NCBI RefSeq assembly: GCF_019049255.1
Contig: NZ_JAGMUJ010000029.1
Coordinates: 248,001-312,000, forward strand
Direction of reading: 5' to 3'
Source of the DNA: Streptomyces sp. AC558_RSS880
GTDB lineage: Bacteria; Actinomycetota; Actinomycetes; Streptomycetales; Streptomycetaceae
DNA length: 64,000 nucleotides
Made by a program: the position numbers and the translations under genes. Numbering within the stretch: position 1 is the first letter of the stretch; each line of letters opens with the position of its first letter. This document shows, in pieces, positions 24,694-33,440 of this stretch. The notes beneath the pieces are model-generated. The model saw only the letters and a list, made by a program, of their open reading frames with translations, had not been told where the DNA came from and made no database searches.

Positions 24694-25038
24694 CAGTGAC
24701 CATTCTTCGTCGGGCTGGCCGAGGTCGCCGCCACCGTGGGCCTGGTTGTCGGACTCTTCTGGCGGCCCTTGGGCATCGCCGCTGCTGTCGGTATGACCGT
24801 CACGCTGGTCGGTGCGGCCGTCTTCCGTCGCTGTGTCACCGCAGGCCCGGAATTCTGGACGGAGTGGGAGATGGTGGGTACCGGGCCGGACGGTGCGGCC
24901 GTGGTGCTGGGCGGGTCTGCCGTCATGTGGACCCGAGACGGACGGATCGACCAGTCACGGTTCTGCCCGGGTCCGGATCCCGTGCCGACGGGATTCTGTC
25001 GCGTCGAGCGGGATCGGACCCGCGAGGGGGACGCATGA
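24694..25038 (+). pseudogene. Chimeric remnant: DoxX-like membrane segment joined to unrelated tail
   Basis: Just after an in-frame TGA the frame reads PFFVGLAEVAATVGLVVGLF and PLGIAAAVGMTVTLVGAAVF, which is the membrane core of a DoxX-like protein without its N-terminus. It then continues into FWTEWEMVGTGPDGAAVVLG and RDGRIDQSRF, reminiscent of the tail of SnoaL/NTF2-like proteins (the RDGRI segment). The two halves belong to different families, so I read this as a deletion fusion rather than a gene. The 24516-24693 stretch before it shows nothing codable. Confidence 0.5.
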
Positions 25039-25343
25039 CGGTCGAAGTGAGAGACGCGCCCGAGGCGAAGCGGTACGAGGCCCGTGTCGATGGAGAGTCC
25101 AAGGTGGCGGGCGTCGCGGAATACATCCGCACGACGGAGCTCGTCGCGCTCGTGCACACCGAGGTCGAGGCGGAGTACGAGGGGGCGGGAGTCGGGTCCG
25201 CGCTGGCCCGCACCGCCCTTGACGAGGCACGCGCCGCGAACCTGCGGGTGCTGGCCACCCGTCCCTTCTTCGCGGGCTGGATCAGCCGGCACCCCGAGTG
25301 CCAGGGCCTGCTGTACCAGTCCCGCAGCAAGGTCAGTGACTGA
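25035..25343 (+). CDS. Small GNAT-like acetyltransferase (N-acetyltransferase_14/YjdJ type)
   Basis: A 102-residue protein. EAKRYEARVDGESKVAGVAE near the start and HTEVEAEYEGAGVGSALART contain the short GNAT core with the acetyl-CoA loop (EGAGVGSAL). ATRPFFAGWISRHPE follows with the conserved C-terminal Tyr/Pro-rich segment. The family is a minimal single-domain acetyltransferase, usually of unknown substrate. ATG 25035 has GAGGGGGA immediately upstream. Confidence 0.9.
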   Translation: MTVEVRDAPEAKRYEARVDGESKVAGVAEYIRTTELVALVHTEVEAEYEGAGVGSALARTALDEARAANLRVLATRPFFAGWISRHPECQGLLYQSRSKVSD

Positions 25344-25358
25344 GACCAAGCCGACGCG

Positions 25359-25394
25359 TTGCGATTTTCGCAAGCCGCCGATACGGTGGGGGAA
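25359..25394 (+). promoter_or_regulatory. Promoter with overlapping TTGCGA/TCGCAA palindrome
   Basis: TTGCGA (25359-25364) and TACGGT (25382-25387) are spaced 17 bp, a good housekeeping promoter. TTGCGATTTTCGCAA (25359-25373) is a perfect 6-bp dyad with a 3-base centre covering the -35, an ideal operator for the XRE protein it drives. The predicted transcription start falls at or next to the ATG at 25394, so the mRNA is probably leaderless. Confidence 0.6.
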
Positions 25395-26584
25395 TGACTG
25401 AGACTGTGATCGACCGTGTACGCAAGGTTATGGACGCAGCCTCCTTCACCCAGGCCGCGTTCGCCGAGAGGGTCGGACTGTCGCCGGACAAACTCTCCAA
25501 GTCGCTCAGCGGTGTGCGCCGCTTCAGTTCCCTGGATCTCGCCCGTATCGCCGAAGCCACCGACACGACGGTGGACTACCTGCTGAGCGGACGTGAGCCG
25601 GTGCGCCCCCGGGCCGCCGCCCGCCCCGCAGGGACGGTGACCGAAGGGGCCGGGTGGGCCGAGATCGAGGCGATCGCCTGCCGTTTCCAGAACGCCTACG
25701 ACGTTCTGGAACTGCTCGGCCGACCTCGTTCGATCCCCAACCTGCCCGCCCCCCGCCCCGAGCTCGAACGGTACGTCGACCAGGGAGAACGTCTGGCGGC
25801 CGACCTCACGGAACACCTCGCGCGGCGAGGTGCGGGATCCCCCGCGGGTATGGATCTCCCGGCCCTCATCCGGCTCCTCGCGGACCACTGCGGAATCGAT
25901 GTGGCGCTCGTCGAGTTCCCACCACAGGCAGCCCTGTCCGGCGCGACGTGGCAGTCCGACGCCTTCCGTATCGTCCTGCTCGCGACCACCCAGGAGTGGA
26001 CCCGGGCACGCTTCACCCTGGCCCACGAGGTCGGACACCTCCTCGCCCGCGACGCCCAGGACCTGCGCGCCGACGCGGCACCGCAGCCCGGCAGGCAGAA
26101 GGACTACACGGAGGTGCGGGCCAACGTCTTCGCCGCCCACTTCCTGATGCCCGAAGCCGAGGTACGGGTGGCCTGGGAGCGCACGGTCACCGACCCGCAA
26201 GCCCCGACCGACGCCGAACTCAGCGAACTCGTCGTCACCCTCAAGGTCTCACCGAGCGCGCTGGCCGCGCGGCTGCATCGGCTCGGTCTGCTCGACACCG
26301 CCCGCCGCGACCGGTTCCGTGGCTTCACCACCGAGATCTGTCACGTCCTGGCGGGGCGGCTCGACGACCACTACCGTCACCGCGCCGAATCAGCGGTGGT
26401 CCGTCCGCCGCTCGTTCCCATGGCGGAGCTGCTCGCCGCGTACGAGGCCGGCGAGACGACCCTGCGCCCGCTGGCCGCTTACTTGGACCGCACCGTCGAC
26501 GACCTGAGAGCCATAGTCGAACCCGCGCGCGCCGCGCGCCCTCTGCCGGAGGACGAGAAGGGCGATCCGGTATTCCAGCCATGA
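25394..26584 (+). CDS. XRE regulator fused to ImmA/IrrE-type metallopeptidase
   Basis: A 396-residue protein. Residues 5-65 are a Cro/C1-type helix-turn-helix (FTQAAFAERVGLSPDKLSKS). Residues about 150-300 are an ImmA/IrrE zinc peptidase with HEVGH at 211-215 and a downstream ligand in TEVRANVFAAHFLMP. A C-terminal all-helical part follows. Such proteins cleave or release repressors on signals such as DNA damage, or act as the regulatory half of toxin-antitoxin-like pairs. The next gene overlaps it by 4 bases and encodes the start of a PIN-like protein, the usual partner. The promoter palindrome suggests self-repression. Confidence 0.92.
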   Translation: MTETVIDRVRKVMDAASFTQAAFAERVGLSPDKLSKSLSGVRRFSSLDLARIAEATDTTVDYLLSGREPVRPRAAARPAGTVTEGAGWAEIEAIACRFQNAYDVLELLGRPRSIPNLPAPRPELERYVDQGERLAADLTEHLARRGAGSPAGMDLPALIRLLADHCGIDVALVEFPPQAALSGATWQSDAFRIVLLATTQEWTRARFTLAHEVGHLLARDAQDLRADAAPQPGRQKDYTEVRANVFAAHFLMPEAEVRVAWERTVTDPQAPTDAELSELVVTLKVSPSALAARLHRLGLLDTARRDRFRGFTTEICHVLAGRLDDHYRHRAESAVVRPPLVPMAELLAAYEAGETTLRPLAAYLDRTVDDLRAIVEPARAARPLPEDEKGDPVFQP

Positions 26585-27105
26585 CAGGTTCCTTGGATTC
26601 GTCCAGCCGCGTCAGCCTCTTCCCCGACAACACGGTCCTGTGCAACTTCGGCACCGTGGGACGCCTGGACCTGCTCCGCAAAGTGCTCGACGGTTGCGGC
26701 CGCTGGACCGAAGCGGTGGCGGAGGAAGCCCGCCGCTCCGCCACCTACGTGCGCGACCTCGCCCGGCTCCGCGCCGAGGGCTGGCTGGGCGAGCCGATCG
26801 AACTGTGCACCGATGCCGAGATCGCCCTTGCGGACCGGCTGCGCACGGTCGGAACACCGCCGGACCGCCTCCGGCCAGTTCCCGACCCGCGCGGCCAGCG
26901 CGGCGCGGAGCACGGCGTACCGTGCGGCGGCGTCCTCGGCGTCAGGAGTGCCGAACGTGCGCTGGACATGTTGCAGAAGCGGTCGCACCAGGTCGAACTC
27001 GGCGTGCAGAAAGGCGTGCTCGGCAGCATCCAGCAGGTCGTGCACCATGACGGTCGGGCCGGGTCCACTGGTGTCGTCCACCTGCACGGTCTGCCGCCCC
27101 CCTGA
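26581..27105 (+). pseudogene. PIN-like toxin gene truncated and fused to antisense of another gene
   Basis: ATG 26581 overlaps the XRE-ImmA stop. The first 90 or so residues are real: SRVSLFPDNTVLCNFGTVGR carries the first acidic residue of a PIN active site, followed by LDLLRKVLDGCGRWTEAVAE and GEPIELCTDAEIALADRL. From about 26850 the frame is Pro/Gly/Arg-rich and reads as the complement of a minus-strand coding fragment (see 26854-27048), so the second half of the PIN domain, with its remaining acidic residues, has been lost. The product should be catalytically dead. The antitoxin-like partner upstream is intact. Confidence 0.65.
26854..27048 (-). pseudogene. 5' fragment of an unknown helical protein, minus strand
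   Basis: From ATG 27048 the minus strand reads MVHDLLDAAEHAFLHAEFDL, VRPLLQHVQRTFGTPDAEDA and AARYAVLRAALAARVGNWPE, an amphipathic, TPR-like helical sequence with typical codon bias, up to about 26854. There it meets the truncated PIN gene head-on. A good minus-strand promoter lies upstream (27127-27155). Its own 3' part is missing, so a single deletion probably removed the ends of both convergent genes. Confidence 0.5.
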
Positions 27106-27126
27106 GCCCCTTGCGTAGCAACAGCC

Positions 27127-27155
27127 ACCGTAAATAAGCTTGTTAGCGATGTCAA
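27127..27155 (-). promoter_or_regulatory. Strong-looking promoter TTGACA-N17-TACGGT
   Basis: On the minus strand TTGACA (27155-27150) and TACGGT (27132-27127) are separated by 17 bp in a locally AT-richer stretch. It points into the 5' fragment starting at 27048. The -10 is the same hexamer as that of the XRE-ImmA promoter. Confidence 0.5.
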
Positions 27156-27373
27156 CGTACTGGTGATGCGGTGGATGGTCCTTGCGCGTCCAGCCGGAGT
27201 TCGGTATGGGAAGCGATGCGTGGCGAGCGGCTTCCCGATGCCTCGGTTCATGTCCTGACCAGGCTCTTCCGCATTCAGGGCATGTGGTGCGATCGATGTA
27301 CACCTGTCAAAATTCGTTCCATCTCCTTGTCTCTCGAGGCGGTCGTCTCACATGTTCATCGGAGGATCCAGAG

Positions 27374-29932
27374 TTGGGGCAGATCGACACCCGTCTCATC
27401 CAGACCGCGGTCCTCGGGGGCCGCGACTCGGACCAGCCGGTGATCCTTCCCGAACAGCCGCACAACCTCGACGAGTTCCTCCGCCAGTTCGGGAGGGACG
27501 ACTTCTGGTGCGGCACGCTTCTCGGCGGCTGCGGAGAACCGCTGCGCCCCAAGCGGTACGTGACGAAGGTCTGCCACTTCTCCCACGAAGCCAATCCAGG
27601 CCGTGGGGAATGCCACCGGACCACCCACAGCGCGGACGGCGCCGACCACTTGTTCATCAAAGCCCATGTCACTCGTTGGCTGGCGACGCAGGGGCACGCG
27701 GTTCAGGGAGAGCTGCGCACTTTTGGACATTGCCACGGCGATGCCGTGGACTTCCGGCTGCATCGCACGAAGACGCACCTCCGGTTCGAGCTCCACCCGG
27801 AGGACTACCGGAGCTGGCGCAAGGCGGCGGACAGCCTGGGCGCGAAGGAAGGCCGTATCGAGTGGGTCTTCGGCCGGGACGACGTGCTCGCACGTGACAT
27901 GGTGGCGCGTCGAGGGTACGCGCTGCTCGTGCGGTGCGAGACCGAGGACAACGACCGTCGAGTGTTCATCGGCACCCTGACCGACCGGAAGAAGACGCCC
28001 TGGGCTCCCCTGGAACACTGCCGGATGACCGAAAGCGGCCTCGTCACGCCCGCACTCGAGGAACTGCGCGCCGAGGGAGCGGTCCGCGACGACGGCACCG
28101 GCAGTGAGCCGTTTCCCGGTAGTGTGCCCCTGTCCGGCGGACAGCTCGTGTTCGCGGTGGACACGGAAGCAGCCCCCTTGTCCCCGTCGCCGTTGGACGT
28201 GCCCGGCAGGCGCCTGATCCCCGGCTTCGTCAAGCCGGCGGGAAGCCGCATCGTCCGGGCCTTCCTGTCCTTGCCCGACACGGTGCCGGACCCCACGGAC
28301 CAGTACGTCTACCGCCTCGCGGGCTCGGTCCGACTGTTGGTCACGGACGTCGTCGAGGGACACGGTTCCTCGTGGGCGGTCCGGGCCGACGCCCTCGTGG
28401 AGCTCAACGGCCTGGACGCGGAGCGCACCGGTCTGTGGCGTCCGAGTGTCGCGCTCGACGAGAAGCACGTCCCGGCGCCCCGCGCCTCCGGCACGTGTGA
28501 GCGGACCCCTCTCGCCGAACCCGTGTCCAGCGGGCCCAAGGCGCCGGAGACCGCACCGGGGAAGCCGGCCGACGTGCTCAGGAAAGTGCTGGAAGAGATC
28601 GCGGCGAGGGGCGCCACGATCACGTGGAGCGAACTGGCCGGGCGGCTCGGCAGGTGGGTCTACGACCTGCCGGACCTCAAGCGCCAGGAACTGCTGGTCG
28701 AGGTGGACAGGCCGCGGGTCCCCGACCGGCCGCTGCTGAGCGTCCTGATCGTCACCCACTTGGGCAGGCCCCTTCCGTATCTGGGCCGGGTGCTGAGCCG
28801 TCTTGGAGCCGCCGAGCCGGCCTCCGAGTTCGCTGTGCAGCAGTGGGCGGTGGCCGAGGCCAGGAAGACGCACGAGGCGTACGGGAGCCGGCCAACACAC
28901 GTGTCGGCCGCTTCACGGCTCGGTACGAACCAGCCTGCCGCAAAGGTGCAAGCGCCCTCTGAGAGCGACCTGCGTCAGGCACACCGGAAACGTGCGGAGA
29001 TGCGGGAGAAGCTGGAGGAAGCGGCGAGGACCCGGGCCCGGACGAAGGGGATGCGTGTCCAGCGCCTGTCGGAGGCGATGGGACAGGGAGAGGCGCATCT
29101 CCGACGGTACGAGGAAGTCCGCTCCCACAGGCGGGCCCTCCGTGTCTGGTTGGGGGAGGGCGACCGCGTCCTGGACCTTCTCGACCGCCTGATCGGCCGC
29201 CCGATCACCGACATTCCGGCCAGGACGGTGCACCGGGCGATCTCTTCCGAACCGAAAACGGTCAAGGCCGTCGAACCGAAACCGGTCGAGACGGAGGATC
29301 CGCATGTCAGGAGGATCAAACGCCTGCTCGATGAACTGAGCCGGACCCACAAGGACCGGCCCACCCAGGACCTGCGGCGACTGGTTGACGAGATCGGGAA
29401 GGAGTGCGAGCAGTTCGCCCGGCCGCTGCCGGTCAAGGAGGCCAGGCTGGTCAGACGGTGGCGGCGCAGGCTGGAGGAGCGGGTGTCCGCCGAGCGCTCC
29501 TCCCGTCCCGTGGCCGCCCCGCGGAACACGCCGGCCGAGGCGGGCGGCACCGCCGAAGCATCGCAGGACGGCCGCCTGTCGGCCGAGAGGATCGACAAAC
29601 TGGCCCTCACCGTCCGCGGCATCCTCGAGGAACTGGCCCGCGCCGACGGCACTCCCTTGAACTGGGGCGACCTCCGTCGCAGGGCGGGTGGGCAACTTCC
29701 CTTCCTGCACCCCGACGACCAAGTCGCGTTGCTCGTGGCGGCGGACCGCGGCACACCGGCCGACGCGCCCCTCCTGTCCACACTGGTCGACGGTTCCGCC
29801 GTCGCCCCGCACCGGCTCTACCACCAGGTGCGCCTGGGCATCGGCCGAGAGCCCGTCCTCGATACGGAGCTCGAGGCCCATCGGGCCATGGAGGCCCTAC
29901 GGCTGCGACAGCTCTGGCGATACCGACGGTGA
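27374..29932 (+). CDS. CoiA-like nuclease-domain protein with duplicated C-terminal domain
   Basis: An 852-residue protein starting at TTG 27374 (GGAGG 8 bases upstream). Residues about 35-200 resemble CoiA: Cys46, Cys53, Cys67, a His and Cys80 form a treble-clef-like zinc site, followed by a restriction-endonuclease-like core with HLFIKAHVTRWLATQG (His92, Lys96), Glu113, Asp126 in GDAVDFRL and Glu139 in LRFELHPE. Residues about 398-500 and 742-842 are two copies of one domain (compare VLRKVLEEIAARGATITWSE with TVRGILEELARADGTPLNWG), separated by a charged, coiled-coil-like linker. CoiA is a competence protein; stand-alone relatives in actinomycetes sit in variable islands. A DNA-processing or defence role is inferred. 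Confidence 0.65.
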   Translation: MGQIDTRLIQTAVLGGRDSDQPVILPEQPHNLDEFLRQFGRDDFWCGTLLGGCGEPLRPKRYVTKVCHFSHEANPGRGECHRTTHSADGADHLFIKAHVTRWLATQGHAVQGELRTFGHCHGDAVDFRLHRTKTHLRFELHPEDYRSWRKAADSLGAKEGRIEWVFGRDDVLARDMVARRGYALLVRCETEDNDRRVFIGTLTDRKKTPWAPLEHCRMTESGLVTPALEELRAEGAVRDDGTGSEPFPGSVPLSGGQLVFAVDTEAAPLSPSPLDVPGRRLIPGFVKPAGSRIVRAFLSLPDTVPDPTDQYVYRLAGSVRLLVTDVVEGHGSSWAVRADALVELNGLDAERTGLWRPSVALDEKHVPAPRASGTCERTPLAEPVSSGPKAPETAPGKPADVLRKVLEEIAARGATITWSELAGRLGRWVYDLPDLKRQELLVEVDRPRVPDRPLLSVLIVTHLGRPLPYLGRVLSRLGAAEPASEFAVQQWAVAEARKTHEAYGSRPTHVSAASRLGTNQPAAKVQAPSESDLRQAHRKRAEMREKLEEAARTRARTKGMRVQRLSEAMGQGEAHLRRYEEVRSHRRALRVWLGEGDRVLDLLDRLIGRPITDIPARTVHRAISSEPKTVKAVEPKPVETEDPHVRRIKRLLDELSRTHKDRPTQDLRRLVDEIGKECEQFARPLPVKEARLVRRWRRRLEERVSAERSSRPVAAPRNTPAEAGGTAEASQDGRLSAERIDKLALTVRGILEELARADGTPLNWGDLRRRAGGQLPFLHPDDQVALLVAADRGTPADAPLLSTLVDGSAVAPHRLYHQVRLGIGREPVLDTELEAHRAMEALRLRQLWRYRR

Positions 29933-30179
29933 GCGCGTCGCGGTGTCGGCGTTCGTGACGGGGTGGGGCGAAGCGGTGTGCGTCACCCGTCGGCCGAAGG
30001 GGGCGCACGGGGCGCAGACGCGGTGATGACGCGACGGAGGTTGCAGGTGTGCGAGGAAGCCGGCCTGGTTCCGGGACGGCCCGATGTGGATCGAGTGACA
30101 CCCGGGTGCTGCGATTCGGCTATACGGTTTTGCTGGGACGTCAGTCGTGGGCTGACGTGGGGATGAGCCAGGGGGGACG

Positions 30180-31499
30180 ATGATCGACTATCGCAAGGCA
30201 ACGACCGTTCCGGTGTGGACGCTGGCGACAGGTGACGTCCAGGTGCCGGCGGTGGCCGGGGACGGGCCGATGACGGCTGAGCGTCTGACCGAACTGCGCG
30301 GCGTGCTGGCCGCGTTGGCCGACCGGCCGATCGCCACACTCGAGTTGCATCCGCTGCCGGACAAGCTCGACCGCGGCCGGGGCATCTCGCTCGACGCCGC
30401 GAGCCCGCTGGCGCAGCACCTGTCGCAGCTGATCACACAGTCGGCGCGCGGTTCCGCGGCGGCCAAGGCGACGGCTTCCGGCGAGGGGCTGTACCGCATG
30501 GTGGTTCCGGCGAAGGTCGCCAAGCAGTTCGGTCAGGGCATCGTTTGTTCGATGCAGTCGAAAGCGGTGGCCGGTGGTATCCGCGGCCCCCTCGTGGATT
30601 CGGCGACGGGCAAGATCGTCGCCGGTGCGACGTTCATGCCGGTCGGTAAAACGGCAACAGCGGGCGCAGCCGGCGGAGCTGGTGCGACTGCCGGCGTCGC
30701 GACTGCCGGCAGTGCGGCGCTCACCGTGGCCGCACCGCTCGTCCTCATGGCCGTGGCGGTCGGGGTGAGCGCGCACGCCGACGCCAAGCGGCAGGAGGCC
30801 ATCGAGCACATCACGGAACTGCTGGAGCAGCTTCAGGCGGACAAGCTCGACGACGAGCACAGCGCGCTCAACGGCTGCCGTCCCGCCATCGACAAGGCCA
30901 CGGCCATCCTGCTCGACCAGGGCAGGCTCGGTGTCTCGCTGGGACTCGACTCGGCGGTGCACGCCATCGACACCGCACTGGGCAAGGCCGACATCCGCCT
31001 GGCCCGGTGGACGAGCGCGCTCGACAGGCTTCCCGACGGCGAGCCCGTCGAGATCGGCACGCTGACCGAGTCGTTCCCCGGTGTGGACGAACAGGGTGGC
31101 ACGTTCCGCACCCATCTCGAACTGGCCGCCCTGGCCATCGCGTTGAAGCGGCGTGTCAACGTCCTCCAGGCGGTCGAGCAGGCCCAGAGCGAGCCCGAGA
31201 ACCTGTTCGAGAACTTCACTCGCGCGCTGCGGGATGACGAGCAGCGCCTCGACGAGCTGGAGTCGGGCATCGCCGGTGTGCTGATGCGCCTGTCGGCGCT
31301 GGTGCTGGCGCGCCCGAACAGCAAGCTCCCCGTCCTGACGAACGGTGAGGTCGACCGGCTCCTGCGCGTGGCGTACCAGATCCGTGGGCTGGGCGACGGT
31401 GTCGCGGTGGGCGGCCGCCCGACGGATGTGGCGATCGAGATCGCCCGCGACAAGGACGGCTCGGTGGTCGTGTTCCCCGCGCTGGCCGCAGCAGCGTAG
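30180..31499 (+). CDS. Unknown 439-residue protein with central hydrophobic glycine-rich segment
   Basis: Not recognised. ATG 30180 has GGGGGGA just upstream. Residues about 1-150 are soluble. Residues 155-200 are Gly/Ala/Thr-rich and hydrophobic (TAGAAGGAGATAGVATAGSA then LTVAAPLVLMAVAVGVSAHA), one or two spans or a glycine-zipper hairpin. The remaining 240 residues are strongly helical and acidic. Soluble parts flanking a glycine-zipper hairpin are seen in membrane-acting effectors, and the accessory setting fits that, but this is speculation. The 247 bases before it hold no gene. Confidence 0.7.
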   Translation: MIDYRKATTVPVWTLATGDVQVPAVAGDGPMTAERLTELRGVLAALADRPIATLELHPLPDKLDRGRGISLDAASPLAQHLSQLITQSARGSAAAKATASGEGLYRMVVPAKVAKQFGQGIVCSMQSKAVAGGIRGPLVDSATGKIVAGATFMPVGKTATAGAAGGAGATAGVATAGSAALTVAAPLVLMAVAVGVSAHADAKRQEAIEHITELLEQLQADKLDDEHSALNGCRPAIDKATAILLDQGRLGVSLGLDSAVHAIDTALGKADIRLARWTSALDRLPDGEPVEIGTLTESFPGVDEQGGTFRTHLELAALAIALKRRVNVLQAVEQAQSEPENLFENFTRALRDDEQRLDELESGIAGVLMRLSALVLARPNSKLPVLTNGEVDRLLRVAYQIRGLGDGVAVGGRPTDVAIEIARDKDGSVVVFPALAAAA

Positions 31500-31533
31500 G
31501 CGCGGGGGGTTCGGCTCTCCTCGGGCGACGCGG

Positions 31534-31974
31534 TCACGCGCCGGCCGGTGTCGTCAGCACCGCCCGGACCGTCTTGCCGCTGGGCGGGTAGGGGACGCAG
31601 TTCCAGTGGTCGGCGAGGGCGGTGATCAGGGTGAGGCCGCGTCCGCCGGTGGGGAGGGGGTCGGGTGCGGTGTCCGTGGGGCGGGGGAGCGGGTGGAGGT
31701 CCCCGCGGGCGTCGCTGACCCCGACGCGGAGGCGGCCGGCGGCCGAGTCGAGGACGAGGGTGAGCCGGAAGCAGCGGCCGGGCACGCGGCCGTGGAGTAC
31801 GGCGTTGGCGGCGAGCTCCGCGACGACGAGTTCGGCACGCTCCGTGAGCTCCTGCGAAGCGCCCCGGGAGCGCAGCTCGGTCACCGCGAGGAGCCGGGCG
31901 CCGCGCCGCGTGGACGACAGCAGCTGGGTGAAGGTGCTGACGGGGGCGCCCACTTGGGGTGTCGCGTGGTTCAT
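31534..31974 (-). CDS. RsbW-like ATP-binding protein (anti-sigma factor kinase family)
   Basis: A 146-residue HATPase_c_2 protein typical of Streptomyces. The N box is ERAELVVAELAANAVLHGRV (about residues 47-66), followed by LRVGVSDARGD and the G box TGGRGLTLITALADHWNCV. These proteins bind ATP and hold or phosphorylate anti-anti-sigma partners; no sigma factor or STAS gene is adjacent, so the partner is elsewhere. ATG 31974 has no obvious ribosome site. Confidence 0.88.
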   Translation of the reverse strand: MNHATPQVGAPVSTFTQLLSSTRRGARLLAVTELRSRGASQELTERAELVVAELAANAVLHGRVPGRCFRLTLVLDSAAGRLRVGVSDARGDLHPLPRPTDTAPDPLPTGGRGLTLITALADHWNCVPYPPSGKTVRAVLTTPAGA

Positions 31975-32318
31975 GGCGTCAGAGTGGCGGTCGGGTGCGG
32001 GCGGGGGCGAGTGCCGCGCCCCGTACGGAGAGTAGGCGTACGGACGGGGGAGGCGGGCGGTACGCCGGATTCCCGCGACGTTGTGTGAGGAACGCGGGAA
32101 GACGGCGGAGGGTTCCCGATGTCCCGGAGCACGCCCGCGGCCGGGTCGGTCGAGTGGTTCGGCGGTCGGTGGGAAGCCTTCGCGGCACCGCGGCGCGTCG
32201 GCTGACCCGCCGTCCACGCTGTTACCGCGGCTGGGCGGGCGGGCGTCGCGGCCGGCTGAGCGTGGACGCCGATCGAGGTGGCGGGGGACTGTCGGTGGCT
32301 GGTGGCAGGATCACCGGC
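31975..32318. other. Intergenic region, nothing recognised
   Basis: The divergent gap between the RsbW-like gene and the DUF1963-like gene. Open frames here are Pro/Arg-rich and show no coding signature. No clear promoter hexamers or repeats were found. Confidence 0.4.
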
Positions 32319-33389
32319 ATGGTTTTCGTACGGACTACTCCGCCTCGGCCTGTCGAGGTGACCGCGGTTTTTCCCGAGTTGGCTCCGCTGGCGCGTCCTG
32401 CGATCCGGCTGCATCCCCGCCCGGGATCGCCTTCGGTCGGGGACAGCTCGGTCGGGGGCCCGCTGCTGTGGCCGGCCGAGGAACCCTGGCCGCACTGCGA
32501 GGACTCGCACCTGCACGGTGACAGTGGGTTCCGCGAGTCGCCGGCAGAAGTGCGGCTCGGAAGGCACAGTCGGGCCCAGCGGTATGAGGACCCCTATGGT
32601 CCCTCGTTCACGCCCGAGGAGGAGGCGGCCCTGCGACAGAAGGCCGAGAGGCTCGCGGAGCGACTCGACGCCGGCCCTCCCTGGCCCGCGGAGTGCCCGG
32701 TCCCCCTGTTGCCCGTGGCCCAGCTGTATCTGCGCGACGTGCCCCTGCTGCAGCCGCCCGGAGAGGCCGATCTGCTCCAGGTCCTCTGGTGTCCCTATGA
32801 CCACGAGCCGGATTGGAAGCCCGCGACCGCGGTGTTCTGGCGGTCCGCCGCCTCGGTCGTCGATGTCCTCGCCACGCCACCGGAACCGTATGAGGCCAAC
32901 TACTCGGGCTACGTGCCGGAGCCGTGTCTGCTGGCACCGGAAGCGATCACCGAGTATCCCAACAGCTTCGATCTGAGCCCGGAGTCGAGGCAGGTGGTGG
33001 GGCACTGGAGCAGATGGCAGGCAGCCGGTGCGGACGTGGACAGCTCGTACGCGGAGTATCCGGTGGAGTTCTACGACGGCAACCTGGCCGACGCTCCCGG
33101 CTGGAAGGTCGGTGGCTGGCCGCCGTGGGGCCGCACCGACCCGTACCGCCGGTACTGCACCGTCTGCGACGCCCAGATGGTCCCGCTGCTGACCATCGCC
33201 TCCTTCGAATGGGACAGTAGTACGCACGGCTGGGTGCCGTACGAGGACCGGGCCGCCTACGCCGCCGGTCGCCCCGCCGGCCTGTCCCCCGCGCAGCCGA
33301 CGAGGGTGGAAGTGGGCAGCACCGACAACATGCAGCTCTACGTCTGCCCGGCCTCCCCCGAGCACCCGCACACCGACCTGATCCAATGA
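32319..33389 (+). CDS. DUF1963/YwqG-like protein
   Basis: A 356-residue soluble protein. GGPLLWPAEEPWPHCEDSHL (about residues 47-66) is the conserved N-terminal signature of YwqG/DUF1963 proteins (GG..WP....WP.C). VLWCPYDHEPDWKPATAVFW and PWGRTDPYRRYCTVCDAQM carry further conserved Trp and Cys residues, and the C-terminus has DNMQLYVCPASPEHP. ATG 32319 has AGGA 8 bases upstream. The biochemical role of the family is unknown; members are frequent in SMI1/KNR4-type immunity neighbourhoods. Confidence 0.85.
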   Translation: MVFVRTTPPRPVEVTAVFPELAPLARPAIRLHPRPGSPSVGDSSVGGPLLWPAEEPWPHCEDSHLHGDSGFRESPAEVRLGRHSRAQRYEDPYGPSFTPEEEAALRQKAERLAERLDAGPPWPAECPVPLLPVAQLYLRDVPLLQPPGEADLLQVLWCPYDHEPDWKPATAVFWRSAASVVDVLATPPEPYEANYSGYVPEPCLLAPEAITEYPNSFDLSPESRQVVGHWSRWQAAGADVDSSYAEYPVEFYDGNLADAPGWKVGGWPPWGRTDPYRRYCTVCDAQMVPLLTIASFEWDSSTHGWVPYEDRAAYAAGRPAGLSPAQPTRVEVGSTDNMQLYVCPASPEHPHTDLIQ

Positions 33390-33440
33390 ACTGTCGGCTC
33401 CGGAGGCGGGCAGGCACGGAAGCGCCGGTCATGGAGATGT

